DNA of 64,000 nt from NCBI GenBank assembly GCA_021464415.1, contig CM038466.1, forward strand, positions 25,297,017 through 25,361,016. The letters run 5' to 3'. The translations under genes were made by a program, and so were the position numbers. This DNA comes from Lonicera japonica. Taxonomy: Eukaryota > Streptophyta > Magnoliopsida > Dipsacales > Caprifoliaceae. Of the stretch, positions 27,711-39,395 are shown one piece after another. The notes under the pieces are model-generated. The model was not told where the DNA came from. It ran no database searches and was given only the letters and a program-made list of their open reading frames with translations. The stretch's first letter is position 1. Every line of letters begins with the position of its first letter.

Positions 27711-29162
27711 GGTGTTGGTAAAAGGACCCTAAAAAACTAATTTTAATACCTTTTATTTAAGCACCCATTCATAAATTTTAAATTAACAAAAGTACCCCTA
27801 ATTATTAAAGCACCTTAACAAACATGTCAATTTTGTCTTTTCTTTATTTAGCAAGAAACATACCAAAGTTATGTAATCAAGTAACATGCATCATGATCAT
27901 ATTGCAGAAGCTATGCTAATGAGTTGTGTGTTGTGAAGTAAAGGTTTAATCCGAAGAGTAATTCGTTAAATGTGATCAACCATTTGAAACATCCCGAGAA
28001 TCCTTCGGCCCTTGTTGGTGCGTAAAAACTGGCCGAGAGCAGTTTAGACCACACAGTCAAATAAATGATTAAGATGATTAGGATAATAAATGCAACAGAC
28101 CAACAGAGTCAAAGATGTATAGAGGAAGTTGGCCTCGTATGAAGATACGGGTTAATCCTCCTCTTGTGGAATAGAGCTCGGAGCTCAGGTAGCTTTGTAT
28201 TACGATAAACTGGTATATGTTACAACCTAACACTATCTCTTGAGCTAGTCTATTCTCACCATATTACAATAAGAAGGAGATTGGGACACTCATAGTTTAA
28301 TCTTTCTAACTCATGAGTTCTAACGCAGGCTGTCGAGCTCCACCTCTCCTGTATTTCTTTCTTGCAATGAATGCATAAATGTTCTTGATTCTGTAGTTGT
28401 TGCTAGCTTGAACTTGGTTGTTGAAAGAAGTAAATGGTTCTTGTATATATATAACTGAAGGAAACGTGTGGCCAGAGCTCCCAAAGCAGTTCTGGAACCA
28501 TGCTTCGACCACTACCGACTTTAACTTTGCTTCTCCATGAATTTCGGTGTATTAAATGCAATTGGTATGCATTTAATAAAGGTGAAGGGAGTTTTATGCG
28601 CTCTACAGAGTAGGTGACAGTTGCCCATACTTCTAGAAACCACTATGGCAGAGTGGTTGGACGAGATGGAGCTCCAGAGCTTGCCGAAAAAGCTTTGGAG
28701 CCCGAGCTTTGGAACCCGAGCTTTTCAATTTGCTGTTCGTAATTAAGTCTTGAGCAGGTATCCGTCCTCCTTACAGTGAACCAACAGGGCTCTTCCGAGC
28801 TCCTCATGTTTAGGGCAGGTCCGATTGCTGACGTGGACGACCACGCGTCAGCTCGTGGTTGGCGGGGCGAATTGGATTAGTAATTTGCACCATCAACTCC
28901 GATTGGAGTAATATTTCAACAAAATAAAGAATTCAGCTCATGAGTTAGATCGACACATTTTAGAAAAGAAAGAATGACATTTTTTGTAATAAAAATTGTA
29001 ATGAAATCATGGCCAAATGAGAAAGAGAGAGAGATAGAAAGAAAAAAATAAAACCCTATCAATATGGGTACTTTTAAAGGAGATATACAATATAACTAAT
29101 TGTTAATAAAATAGAAAAAGGGTGTTAAAACTAATTATTATAGGGTGCTTTTACCAGCACCC
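27711..29162. mobile_element. Mutator-like inverted-repeat element inserted in copy B
   Basis: 1452 bp. Ends: GGTGTTGGTAAAAGGACCCT on the left and the complement of GGTGCTGGTAAAAGCACCCT on the right, with similarity extending to about 40 bp. The flanks TTTTAATAAA (27701-27710) and TTATAATAAA (29163-29172) match at nine of ten bases, a duplication size typical of Mutator-like elements. No transposase is visible. The GC-richer centre is foreign to the ends and may be another insertion. Confidence 0.68.
28013..28896. repeat. Possible solo LTR inside the Mutator-like element
   Basis: Starts TGTTGGTGCG and ends GCACCATCAACT, almost the TG...CA inverted tips of an LTR. It is GC-richer than its surroundings and contains several GAGCTC and GAGCTTTGG motifs. 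No matching 5-bp duplication was found and the last base is not the expected A, so the call is tentative. Confidence 0.35.
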
Positions 29163-30006
29163 TTATAATAAATATATGCATAGTCTAACAGATTTTAAGA
29201 AATGGACTTTTTAGTATTTTTATAAATTTTAATAAATTCATTAATTCATTTAATTACAATAAAAAATCAAAAGATAAATGATAAAAGAATTTTGATTACG
29301 ACTTTAAAATAATAATTGTATAAATCGCCGTAAATGGTTTTGATTGAGTCTAAAAACTTAATGGATTGGAATTTGTTTACCCTTTTTATTCAGTTTTCAT
29401 CTTCTGTTTAAAAAATTCATAAAAGGAGAGAAAAAAATCAAGGGTGCAACATCTTTATAGTTTCGGAAGAAGATGATTAATTGGATAATTAAAACTTTAA
29501 AAGTAATAATATAGAAATAAAAAGAGGCTTTAGATAGAGTGAATGAAATGGAAGTGTTTAAATAGATTGTTGAAACGAAGAAGAAATAATGCATAGGATT
29601 TGAGAGAAAGAGATGTTTAGATAGAGTGAAAGGGTTTAATAAGATTATAGAGATGAAGAAAAAATAATACCTGGAGTTTGGGAGAAAGATAGAAAAGAAA
29701 ATCCATGTGAAATCTTTTACTTTAAGAGAAGATTTGTTGGTGGATTTATTTTTCATAAAAATACTCTCAAATCCATCAAAATCTATCAATTTATAAAATC
29801 TTTTTAAATTTGTTGAGTTTCGAGTATAATAAGATTTTAAAAGATTATTTTTAATCCTAATTAAATACTACAAGATTCTAAAAGACTCTTTAAAATCCTA
29901 ATTGAATACCATAAGATTTTAAAAGACATTTTAAAATCTCAACTGAACACCCATAGATTTTCAAAATCCAAAAAAATCATATGGAATCTAAATTAAATAC
30001 ACCCCC

Positions 30007-30445
30007 TTAATACTTCAATTACAAAATTGCAAATTTTAAAACATCTTTTAAGTCTAAATGGACTACCAGTCGTTCAGATTCCATAGCTACAAACTTCACC
30101 TAAAAGGAAAAAAGTACGGCCCTAAATATTGAATCTAAATGTTAATATAAAGACTATTTCGGGAGATTAAAGACTGGTTCTGAAGTCTGAAAATTGAATT
30201 TGAATTTGTTTTGTTTTTAAATGTAATATTTTAATATGTATTATTTGTTTGAATATATCACATCTGAATGTTGAATAATATTATTTAGACAAACTTGCTC
30301 TTATCTTATTATTTTAAATTTAAAGGATAATAATATTAGAACTCCACAAAAGTACTATATTTCATAATTCTTTAGTGACGTCACTAAATATGATTTTGGA
30401 GTGCTAGAGTACTTTTGTAGAGTCTTAATATCACTACTTATTTAA
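30007..30445. other. Spacer with repeat remnants
   Basis: AT-rich. 30120-30300 resembles 19660-19800 (both carry a block like CACATCTGAATG or CACATCTAAATA followed by TTGTTTG or similar). Bases 30345-30430 hold two short inverted segments around AGTACTTTTGTAGAGT or its complement. No gene. Confidence 0.4.
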
Positions 30446-30454
30446 AAAGAAATA

Positions 30455-31742
30455 GGGTAAATTACCAAAAAATACAATGTACTTTACCCGTTTTTATAAT
30501 TTGGGTAATGTACAATTTTTTCAACATTAAAAATATTGTACTTTATTTACTTTTTCATTTTGGGTAACCCATTTACCACCCGTTAAAAGCCATTAACAGA
30601 ATGTTGACGTAGGCACATTAAAATACCACGTGGCCCGTTAAATTGCCAACTCAACATTAAATTAAAAATATATATATTTCCCCTTATATTATTTAACAAA
30701 TAAAAAAATCAATTAAAAGTTGGAGAGAGAAATAATAGAAATATCTTAGGCTCCGTTTGATTGTAAGATGGAAAAGGAAAATAAATTGAGTTAGTTTTGG
30801 TGAAAAGATGGAAAATAAGTTGAGTGATAGAAGTGATATCCTCTTAATTTTTAAGTTTTTCCATGAAGAAATTTTCTTTACTTGGTGGTGAGTAAAAATT
30901 TTTCACAAAAAATATTGAAGGATGGGGGATATGTACTCATAACATGAGTAACATCTCTTACCTTAATTCCTATCTTTTCACACAAACTAACTAAATTTAT
31001 TTTCCTTTTCCATCTTTAAAATCAAACGGAGCCTTAGTTGCTCTCTTCTTCTTCTCAAACCCAAATTGACCCCCACTCAGTTGTAACTTCATATCAAGCA
31101 AAAAAGGTATTAGCTTTTTAATCCCAAATGATCCCGAAATCAAAGTATATTTTCTCTCCTTTCTTCTCAAATGTTTGTGTTCTTCTTTTTAGATAAGAGC
31201 AAAAGATTTCAAAGACGATAACCCGTATTTGTTCTTTCGAGACCCACATTCCTTAAAAACTCGCCTAAACTATAGAACTTCTTTTCCTTAATATAAGCAA
31301 ACAAAATTGCCCTTGTCCCTTCTTCCTCTATGAGAATTCTTGATCTTTTAAGATGGCCATAGGCATTTTTCATCTTATTGAGATAGCCAAAATTACTATA
31401 ATATACCATAAGGGCATTTTCGGTAAAGAAATCGACTAAGAATCCACTGATAAATGTATATGGTGATCAATTTTTATGTTATTTCTTTCTCTAACTTTTA
31501 ATTGATTTTTTTTTATTTGTTAAAGAATAGAAAGGGAAATGTGTTTTTTGTTTTTAATTAATGTTGAGTTGCCAATTTAACGGGTCACGTAGTATTTTAA
31601 AGTGTCACGTCAGCATTCTGTCAAAGGCTTCTAACAAGTGGTAAAGGAGTTGCCCAAAATAAAAAATTAAATAAAATATTGTACATTATCCAAATTGTAA
31701 AAACGGGTAAAGTACATTATATTTTTTTTTGGTAATTTACCC
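30455..31742. mobile_element. Non-autonomous Mutator-like element with long terminal inverted repeats
   Basis: 1288 bp. The first 200 or so bases (GGGTAAATTACCAAAAAAT start, later TTTACCCGTTTTTA, later CACGTGGCCCGTTAA) recur inverted at the right end. The 9-bp flank AAAGAAATA is identical on both sides (30446-30454 and 31743-31751). Long inverted ends and a 9-bp duplication define a Mutator-like, MITE-type element. No transposase is present. A Tourist-like MITE sits inside at 30749-31033. Confidence 0.85.
30749..31033. mobile_element. Tourist-like MITE, family with GGCTCCGTTTGAT ends
   Basis: 285 bp. GGCTCCGTTTGATTGTAAGATGG at the left and its inverted counterpart at the right (CCATCTTTAAAATCAAACGGAGCC), TTA on both sides. 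Related to 31987-32296, sharing the tips and an inner GATATGTACTCAYAA-like block. Confidence 0.82.
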
Positions 31743-31986
31743 AAAGAAATATTTTTATTTCTTTAAAAATTACGACTTAAGATATTAAAAATATAAAAAA
31801 TAATAACAAAGGACAATATATTAATGGTGCTTATAATAAAGGACACTTATTTAAATTAATTAGTTTAAAGGACAACTTTTTAATTAAGAACAAAAGATTT
31901 AATTATTTTTCTATTTCAATTAATTAAGTTGAATTTCAATACCACCCTTCTTAGAGATAGATATAAGAAAATAAATACACAATTAA

Positions 31987-32296
31987 GACTCTGTTTGATA
32001 GCAACATGGAAAATGAAAAGAAAAATAACTAATTTAGGTGAGAAGATGAAAAATAAGTTAAGGAAAGTGGTGAGATTAACTCTTGCTTTTTACCATTTTT
32101 TTCATGACAAAATTTTCTTTGGGTGATGGTGGAGAATATTTTTTCACAAAATATTAGAGGATGATGGAGGATATATACTCACAAAAATGAGTATACGATG
32201 AAAAGTATCTCACCATATATTTCAACTTATTTTCCATCTTCTCATCCAAATTAGTTGTTTTTATTTTTATTTTCCATATTACTATCAAACGGAGCC
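31987..32296. mobile_element. Tourist-like MITE, second copy of the GGCTCCGTTTGAT family
   Basis: 310 bp with ends GACTCTGTTTGATAGCAACATGG and the complement of GGCTCCGTTTGATAGTAATATGG. TAA flanks both sides (31984-31986, 32297-32299). More diverged ends than the copy at 30749. Confidence 0.8.
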
Positions 32297-32640
32297 TAAA
32301 TTCATAATTAAATCAATGAAAATAAATTCAAACTAATTCATGGAATAAGGAACGGTTATAGAGATAACACCCATTTCACATTTATAAAGTATGGTTCCTT
32401 TGTTTTACTATAAATAACAATAAAATAACATGATGAAATACAATGCACCATAGGAGACAACACCCTTAAATAGAAACACTATACCTAAGACATCCTATTC
32501 ATATATGTCCTCAGACTTAGATCTCGTGCTCTTATTTGATGAGTGATTTTAGTTTATATAATATGATATAAAATTAATGCGAGACGCTTACAGCATGATT
32601 CCTCAATTTAAGCCCTAGAATTTCTTAGGTGCAATTTTAT

Positions 32641-32651
32641 TCCTTTTTATA

Positions 32652-32696
<45 letters not shown>

Positions 32697-32775
32697 ATTG
32701 TTCCTCTTTATACATACATCTTATATATAGATATATGTAATTGTTCCTCTTTATACATACATCTTATATATATAC
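32641..32775. repeat. AT-rich minisatellite interrupted by the FAR1/MULE element
   Basis: Units with TTATACATACATCTTATATATA and GTAATTGTTCCTCTT repeat at about 32647, 32711 and 32753, and again to the right of the large transposon at about 38774-38820. This shows the transposon inserted within one array. Confidence 0.75.
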
Positions 32776-33175
32776 GAAATTGCTATAGTGGAGATCAGGT
32801 ACGAACCACTTTTTACCAATTCGTGCGAATTGGGTATTGAGTGGCGGGACCCACTGCAACTATTTTCACACTTCTTTTCTTCTCTTAAAGACTAAAGAAA
32901 ATAAAATTAAAAAACAAGATATTCTTTCTTTAGTTCACCACGAGACTTCTTTTCTTCTCTTTCTCCATTCTTTTCTTTTCTTCACCACGAGACTTCTTCT
33001 TCTCTCAAATTCTTCTTCTTCACCACGACCCACTGTGCATTTCGACCCGAGGGATAAGTTATCAAAATCCATGTGAGTCACGAATTCTCTCTCTCTAGAT
33101 TTCGAAATAGGTATATTTTTTGGCTTTTTTTATAGATCTACACAAATCATCATTGAGTTATGTTTGTTCATAATG

Positions 33176-33700
33176 TTATTTTATTCTTCAATGTTGCTTC
33201 ATACTTGCAAATAATCTTGCTTTATACAGTTCCGATCCTATGTATTTCACACTCGGAATTTGTTTTCCACGGAATTTATTTTTCTCGGATTTGTTTTTTT
33301 TTAGATTTTTATTTGTGTAAATTTGTATGATGTGTTTTTTTATTCTTCAATCTTGCCTTACACTTGCAAATAATCTTACTTTATACAGTTCCGATCCCAT
33401 GTATTTCACACTTGAAATTCGTTTTTCGTGGAATTTATTTATTTCGGATTTGTTTTTTTCTATTATTTGTGTAAATTTGTATGATATGTTGTTTTATTCT
33501 TCAATGTTGCTTTATACTTGCAAATAATCTTACTTTATATAGTTCCGATCCCATGTATTTCACACTCGGAATTCGTTTTACGTGGAATTCATTTTTCTCA
33601 GATTTGTTTTTTTGCTAGATTTTTGTTTGTGTAAATTTGTATGATATGTTGTTTTATTCTTCAATGTTGCTTCATACTTGCAAATTTGTATGATATGTTG
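33176..33700 (+). repeat. Subterminal tandem array, left arm of the MULE
   Basis: Three units with starts 160 and 153 bp apart (TTCCGATCC at 33230, 33390 and 33543), plus a fragment to 33700. Each contains TTGTTTTATTCTTCAATGTTGC, TTGCAAATAATCTT and CACTCGGAATT-type blocks. Inverted copies lie at about 35490-35930. Confidence 0.85.
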
Positions 33701-33899
33701 TTTTACTCTTGATTGAACTTATGGATTATTATTTGTTTGCAAATAATTTTTGTTCTTATATTAAGAAAATGCACACATTTCCCAGAATTCAATTCTGGAT
33801 GTATATTCTAAATCTCATCCATATTCATTATATTCTAAATCTCAATTGTTTGTTATTTCTTAAATTCAAAGAAAATATAATGAAAAATGAAAAATTTGG

Positions 33900-35430
33900 A
33901 GAATGAAGTAAGGAAGAGCAGTGAAAATACTGAATTTGTTATAGATGCTGAATTGAATTTAGAATTTCACTTTGATGAAAATGATGAAAGTAGTAGTAAG
34001 TGATACAATCCGCAAGTATCAAATAAGATTACGCCAAAAATAGGGCAAGAATTTGAGACATTAGATGATGTTTTGAAGTTCTACAACGCTTATGCTAATG
34101 CAGCTGGGTTTAGTGTACGAAGTGCGACTGAAAAGAAAGAGCTAAGAAGTAATGAGGTAAGAAGGAAGGAGTTTATTTGTTGGAAAAAAGGAAGACCTAA
34201 AAAATGCTAATGTTGAAATCAAAAGACGTCAGGGAAGCATTTGTGAGAATTGTAACGCTAAAATTGCCGTTTTAAAGTCAAATTCATCTTCCAAATATAT
34301 TGTTACTATTTTCAAAGAGGGGCATAGTGACCCTCTAGCAAGCTCGACAAAGGTTCACCTTTTACTATCTCATCGTAATGTTTCAGACGCGACAAAGTCA
34401 ATAAAAAAACAATTGTCCATGGTGAATATACCTCAACATCAACAATTTAGTTTTCTTGGAATGCAATCTGAAGGGATAAAAAATATTAGGTGCACGCAAA
34501 GAGATTTGTATAACCATGAAAGGGATATATGTGTAGATATGTAGAATAAGGAAAGAACCCATCATTTACTTTCAAAATTGAGACCGACGATCAACAGAAG
34601 ATTACTCGTTGTTTTTTGTCGGATGCATCTTCAAGACAAGCCTATAACTTTTATGGGGATGTTATCATTTTTGATACCATTTGTAACACCAATCGGTACG
34701 GTTTGATATTTGCACCAATAATGGGGGTTAATAATCATGGTCAAATAATTATTTTTGCTTGTGGATTCTTGAATCATAAGAACTAGATGATTTTGTTTGG
34801 CTATGTAATCAATTTCTAGAATGTATGCCTGGCGGTGCCCTGAAAATGATTATTACTGATCAAGACCCAGCTATGACTAAGGCATTCCCTCTTGTTCTTC
34901 CAAATACTTTTCACTGGTATTTAATCTTCTATTATATATAGATTTCAAAGTATTGATATGTTAAATTTTTACAAAGTAGTAATACATGTTAATTAATATG
35001 TTAATTAATGAATATTTTTTAATTTTTTCTGTCACAGATATTGTAGTTGGCATATATTAATGAAATTTTTAGAGAAAATTGATTCAATAATATATAATAC
35101 ATATAAGAGTGAGTTCTCGACTTGTATTGGAAATCAGAGACTCGTGAAGAGTTTGATCTACAATGGGAAAGTATTATTAAAAAAAGTGGATTAGGAGGAA
35201 ATAAATGGTTGAATGACATATATGCAATTCGTTCAAGATGGTTACCTGCATACGTTAATCAGATTTTCTCAGCTAATATGTCAAATAGCCAACGAGCAGA
35301 AAGTAGTTATGCATTTTTCAAGAGATTTGTTTTGAAGAACAATTCTTTAGTAGATTTTATGATACAGTTTGGCAGGGGATTTGTACGCCAATGTCACGAG
35401 GAATTAATGGCCGATCATTGTACAATTTAG
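33900..35430 (+). pseudogene. FAR1-type Mutator transposase, broken
   Basis: Across all three plus frames one can follow a FAR1 DNA-binding domain near 34043-34190 (FETLDDVLKFYNAYANAAGF) and a MULE transposase core near 34570-35430. The first catalytic Asp is in a VIIFDTICNTNRYG block, the second in IITDQDPAMTKAF, and the C-terminal part is SNSQRAESSYAFFKRF. In-frame stops and frameshifts occur throughout, so no working protein can be made. The last segment stays open for 102 codons (35122-35430). A possible intron lies between about 34920 and 35038. It is related to plant FAR1/FHY3 regulators, which derive from such transposases. Confidence 0.8.
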
Positions 35431-35436
35431 TGTTGT

Positions 35437-36179
35437 ATAAACCAGGTATATTGCATTCATTGAATGGGAAAAATCATATAAATTTATACAAAAAAAATCT
35501 AGAAAAAAAAATAAATTCGAGAAAAACGAATTCCGTGGAAAACGAATTCTAAGTGTGAAATACATGGGATCAGAATTGTATAAAACAAGATTATTTGCAA
35601 GTATGAAGTAACATTGAAGAATAAAATAACATATCATACAAATTTACACAAATAATAGAAAAAAAACAAATCTGAGAAAAATGAATTCCGTAGAAAATGA
35701 ATTTCGAATGTGAAATACATGGGATTGGAATTGTATGAAGTAAGATTATTTGCAAGTATGAAACAAGATTGAAGAATAAAACAACATATTATACAAATAT
35801 ACACAAATAAAAATCTAGAAATTTTTTTTTCGAGAAAAACGAATTCCGAGTGTGAAATACATGGGATCGGAATTGTATAAAGTAGGATTATTTGCTGAAG
35901 AATAAAATAATATTATGAACAAACATAACTCAATGATGATTTGTGTAGATCTAGAAAAAATGCCAAAGATATATACCCATTTCGAAATCTAGAATGAGAG
36001 AGAATTCGTGACTTACATGGATTTTGATAGTTTATCCCTCAAGTCGAAATGCATAGTGGCTCGTGGTGAAGAAGAAGAATTTGAGAGAAGAAGAAGAAAT
36101 CTCGAGGTGAAGAAAATAAAATAATGGAGAGAGAGAAGAAAAGAAAAGAAGTCTCGTGGAGAACTAAAGAGAGAGAATA
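35437..36179 (-). repeat. Right inverted arm of the MULE, first part
   Basis: Reverse complement of 32910-33700, including the tandem units and the CT-rich block (TTCACCACGAGACTTCTT on the minus strand). It stops at 36179 where a solo LTR has inserted and resumes at 38623. Confidence 0.82.
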
Positions 36180-38622
36180 TGTAACACCCCGCCTTAATTA
36201 TTGGGATAACACCTATAATTAAGACCTATAGTGCTACTAATCCATCTTAGATTGACTAAAATATGTATATATGTATATACTAAAAGAAATTCAAATAGTA
36301 ATTATTGCACGTGTCAATCATCAAGATATAAAATGATAATATTGTGCATAAACATCCATACATGCATATAATCGTTATACAAAACCAAGTAAATTCAAAA
36401 TAATATACAACAGTTCGGGTTAGCCGTGGCTTCCCGTGAGAACATATTCATAACAAAAAGAGAATCCGTATCAGAGCCATCTATTTTGTTCCCGAACTTA
36501 GAGTCTCGTTAACATCACTCGTCCCCTGTGTACCTGTATTTGTTAATTAAATAAAAAGGGTGAGCTCACAGCTCAGTAGGGGGAACTTGGGATATTACGT
36601 TTAAAAAATATAGTTAATAATTGGAATACGGATTAGACTTCAATCATTAACTTAGCTAAAAATCATGACATTTTATAGACAAATAGTTTATGATAATGTA
36701 TGCTCATGCATATGCAGGTTACCTCCCTTCGTGTCAACCCATTTCCAAATCTTGACAATACATGCTGATGAGAAACCAAGCCAAGATGGCCTTATAAAAT
36801 CCATTTGTTTCAAGAGAACATAACATAATCATAGTTCTTGCTAACGAGAACCCAAATTGTTGATAAAAAATATCATTATTTGCCTCAAGAAATGCATTTC
36901 CGATGCAAAAATAAAAATGGGACTACCCGTCCCCCAATCAGTACAAGAATAGATATGAACCGAACCCATGGTGCTTTGCCAATTGCCTAGGTTCTCGGGT
37001 CTTTCGCCGGTGGCTTATAAGCTGCCAAACAATTCTCCATCGGGGGTTTAGGGATATTTAACCTAATGGCATCAGGCCCTACCTATTTTCCATCCCGGCA
37101 AACACCATTATATAGATTTCCATATGGAATTCACATCATTATGGTCATCCATGACCACTTATAATCATCGCCAATAAATCCATTATTCGATCATCTCCGA
37201 CGAGTTGATATCAATATAATAATGAAGTCTTCGTAAATTGCCATAAGAAATAAGAATCCTTGAAACATCCAGATACTCCACCACGAGCATAAGTTATAGA
37301 TCAAGAAATATAAGCTCCTCGTGAAACAACATATGTGTCATATGCTATAAGAGAGATCCGAACTTGCTATAATACTGCCATGATGCCAGGTTGACACAAC
37401 AATAATGCATAATATGTAATTCATGCTTTTTACAATATTTAAAGACAATATCTACCATCCAAATTTCATTCAAACATGCATCCATGTTCTTTAGCTGTAC
37501 AAAAGCCCTTTTATAGTTCGTTTTGTTCCAATCAACACATGTATATCCAAGGAACATCTCATACAAATCAACAACACATGAATAACGAGTTTGGTTGACA
37601 TATCTTGCCTCAATTCATGTATTCATGCCATTCAATAAGCATTTGAAGCAATTTATGTCCTATACACTTCAACAATTCCAAATCCATATTCCATTATGTA
37701 AATGACAGAACAACAATAATTTTCGTAACCTCATAATAGTTACACATCCATGGAATACTTCATAAAGTTTGATAATATAAAAATATCATGTGTATATGGC
37801 ATATATGGTTTCAAATCTCACATTTGAACGTTTGCAAACCTTAAGACATGCACTCAATAGATGTATTATAATTCCCTTAGAGAAAACATGGTGAAAACAT
37901 GATAAATTTCATCAAACAAGTCATATTACAAGTTTTGAAAACATTTAAACCCCTACCTCGAGTTGATAGGCCGAAAGGATAAAGAAAAAATGATAATCCA
38001 AGCCTTACTTGATGAAATTCCAAAGATCCCCAGGTTGGAGATGATGAATAGTGAAGAAAAGGTGATTTGAAGCTTAAATCTCGGATTCGAGATGATTTAG
38101 GTGTAGAAATCTCTTCAAAAACCTTCACATATGAGCTCTCATCTCTCACTAGAGTCCTCTAGAAGCTTCCCTTGAAAATAGGGTGAAAAATGGGTCAAAA
38201 ACGCTTTTAAAACGGGTTTAAGTCGGTACACTGTTCCGGATGGCGAACCAGTATGCAGAAAATGGAGTACCGGTCCGCAGCATAAATTTCCCCCAAATGT
38301 TAAACGCCGGACCGGTATGCAGAAAATCCCATACCGGTCCGCAACCAAACTTTTTCCTAAAACTCATATGCCGGACCGGTTTTCCAAAAACCCAATACCA
38401 GTGCGCGAGTAAACTTTGCCTTATTCTTGTTTTGGCCATAACTTACTACTCGGAACTCCGATTGTGACTATCTTTATATCCACGGAAAGGTAATCTAAAG
38501 ATCTACAACTTTTAAAGGAACTTTTCCCAAATTATGGATAGAAAAATTTCAGAAATGCAAATTCCACACCACGTCTACTTAAAACAAAATAATTAATATT
38601 AAAATAAACACAGAGTGTTACA
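36180..38622 (+). mobile_element. Solo LTR, 2443 bp, inserted in the MULE right arm
   Basis: Begins TGTAACACCCCGCC and ends GAGTGTTACA, with the 5-bp duplication GAATA on both sides (36175-36179 and 38623-38627). There is no primer-binding site, polypurine tract or coding region, so this is a solo LTR left by recombination between the two LTRs of a full element. The tips and length resemble large gypsy (chromovirus-type) LTRs. A three-copy hairpin repeat lies at 38236-38420. Confidence 0.85.
38236..38420 (+). repeat. Three hairpin-forming repeats inside the solo LTR
   Basis: Units begin at about 38236, 38307 and 38371. In the clearest, GGACCGGTATGC and CATACCGGTCC flank a short AGAAAATCC loop. 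The other two are diverged versions, so the stem pairing is best in the middle one. Confidence 0.7.
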
Positions 38623-39229
38623 GAATATCTTATTTTTTATTTTATTTTCTTTAGCCTTTGAGAGAAGAAAACAAGTGTGTTAATTGCTGGAATGGGTCTC
38701 GCCACTCAATACTCAATTCGCACGAATTGGTAAAAAGTGGTTCGCACCTGATCTCTACTGTATATATATATATATATGTAATTGTTCCTTTTTATACACA
38801 CATCTTATATATATATATATTAATTTAAGATTGGGTTATGTTAACGTGGGCCGTGCCCTAATGGTATATGTTAACAACCCATTCATAGTAAAAAAAATAT
38901 TTAAATACACATCTAATAGGGCATGGATTCTCACATATGGGATTATTCTTTCTATTCATATTGTGCTTAATATATGCCCGTAGAGCACAAGTTATCATTA
39001 TTCTTTAAGATTTAGTAATTGTAACGTTAAGTTCACAATCTATTTGCAGAATAGATGAATTGATATGAACACTACCATATACGTACCACTACACTCATAG
39101 AATACTTGATTTAGCTTTGTCTATAGTTCTTAGGAGTGTTGGTCTATGATTTTTGTTATGAACTTATTTGTGCACTAGTAAATTGCGTGATTTTTCACAT
39201 GGCAACTTGTTTCAACAAGATGTTGATAT

Positions 39230-39395
39230 TATGTTTGGAAGAAAATTGAAAAAATGTAATTTAATATGTCTGTGATAATATTGAAAAAAAATGTAACTTA
39301 ATATGTCTAATAGAAAATTGAAAAAATGCAGCTTAATATGTATGACAGAAAATTAATTAGAATAATGTAACTTAATATGTCTGTTAGAAAATTAA
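39230..39395 (+). repeat. Short diverged tandem repeat (ACTTAATATGTCT units)
   Basis: Units resembling GAAAATTGAAAAAATGTAACTTAATATGTCTG repeat about four times. The same motif resumes at 41205-41220, right of the element at 39396-41194, so the array was split by that insertion. Confidence 0.7.

Larger units (their letters stand above)
27604..30006. mobile_element. Repeat copy B, long AT-rich inverted-repeat element split by another insertion
   Basis: The left end (GATGTATTCAATTTAGAATTTT) and the right end (complement of GGGGGTGTATTTAATTTAGATT) are inverted copies. The body is homologous to copy A at 19926-20770 once the insert 27711-29162 is removed. TAA/TTA at the borders would fit a PIF/Harbinger-type duplication, but the borders are AT-rich, so class is uncertain. 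Confidence 0.6.
32779..38760 (+). mobile_element. Degenerate FAR1/MULE transposon with long repeat-containing inverted ends
   Basis: The terminal inverted repeats are roughly 0.9 kb. The left arm is 32779-33710. The right arm is 35437-36179, continued at 38623-38760 after a solo LTR insertion. The outer tips share GAGATCAGGTRCGAACCACTTTTTACC. Each arm contains an array of about 155-bp tandem units (TTGCAAATAATCTT, TTCCGATCC, ATGTATTTCACACT). Between the arms lies a broken transposase (33900-35430). The flanks are the same AT minisatellite on both sides, which hides any exact 9-bp duplication. Confidence 0.8.

Noticed and set aside
32837..33906. Three short plus-strand frames in the left arm of the MULE
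   Set aside because: They lie in inverted-repeat and tandem-repeat DNA and are not conserved between the repeat units.
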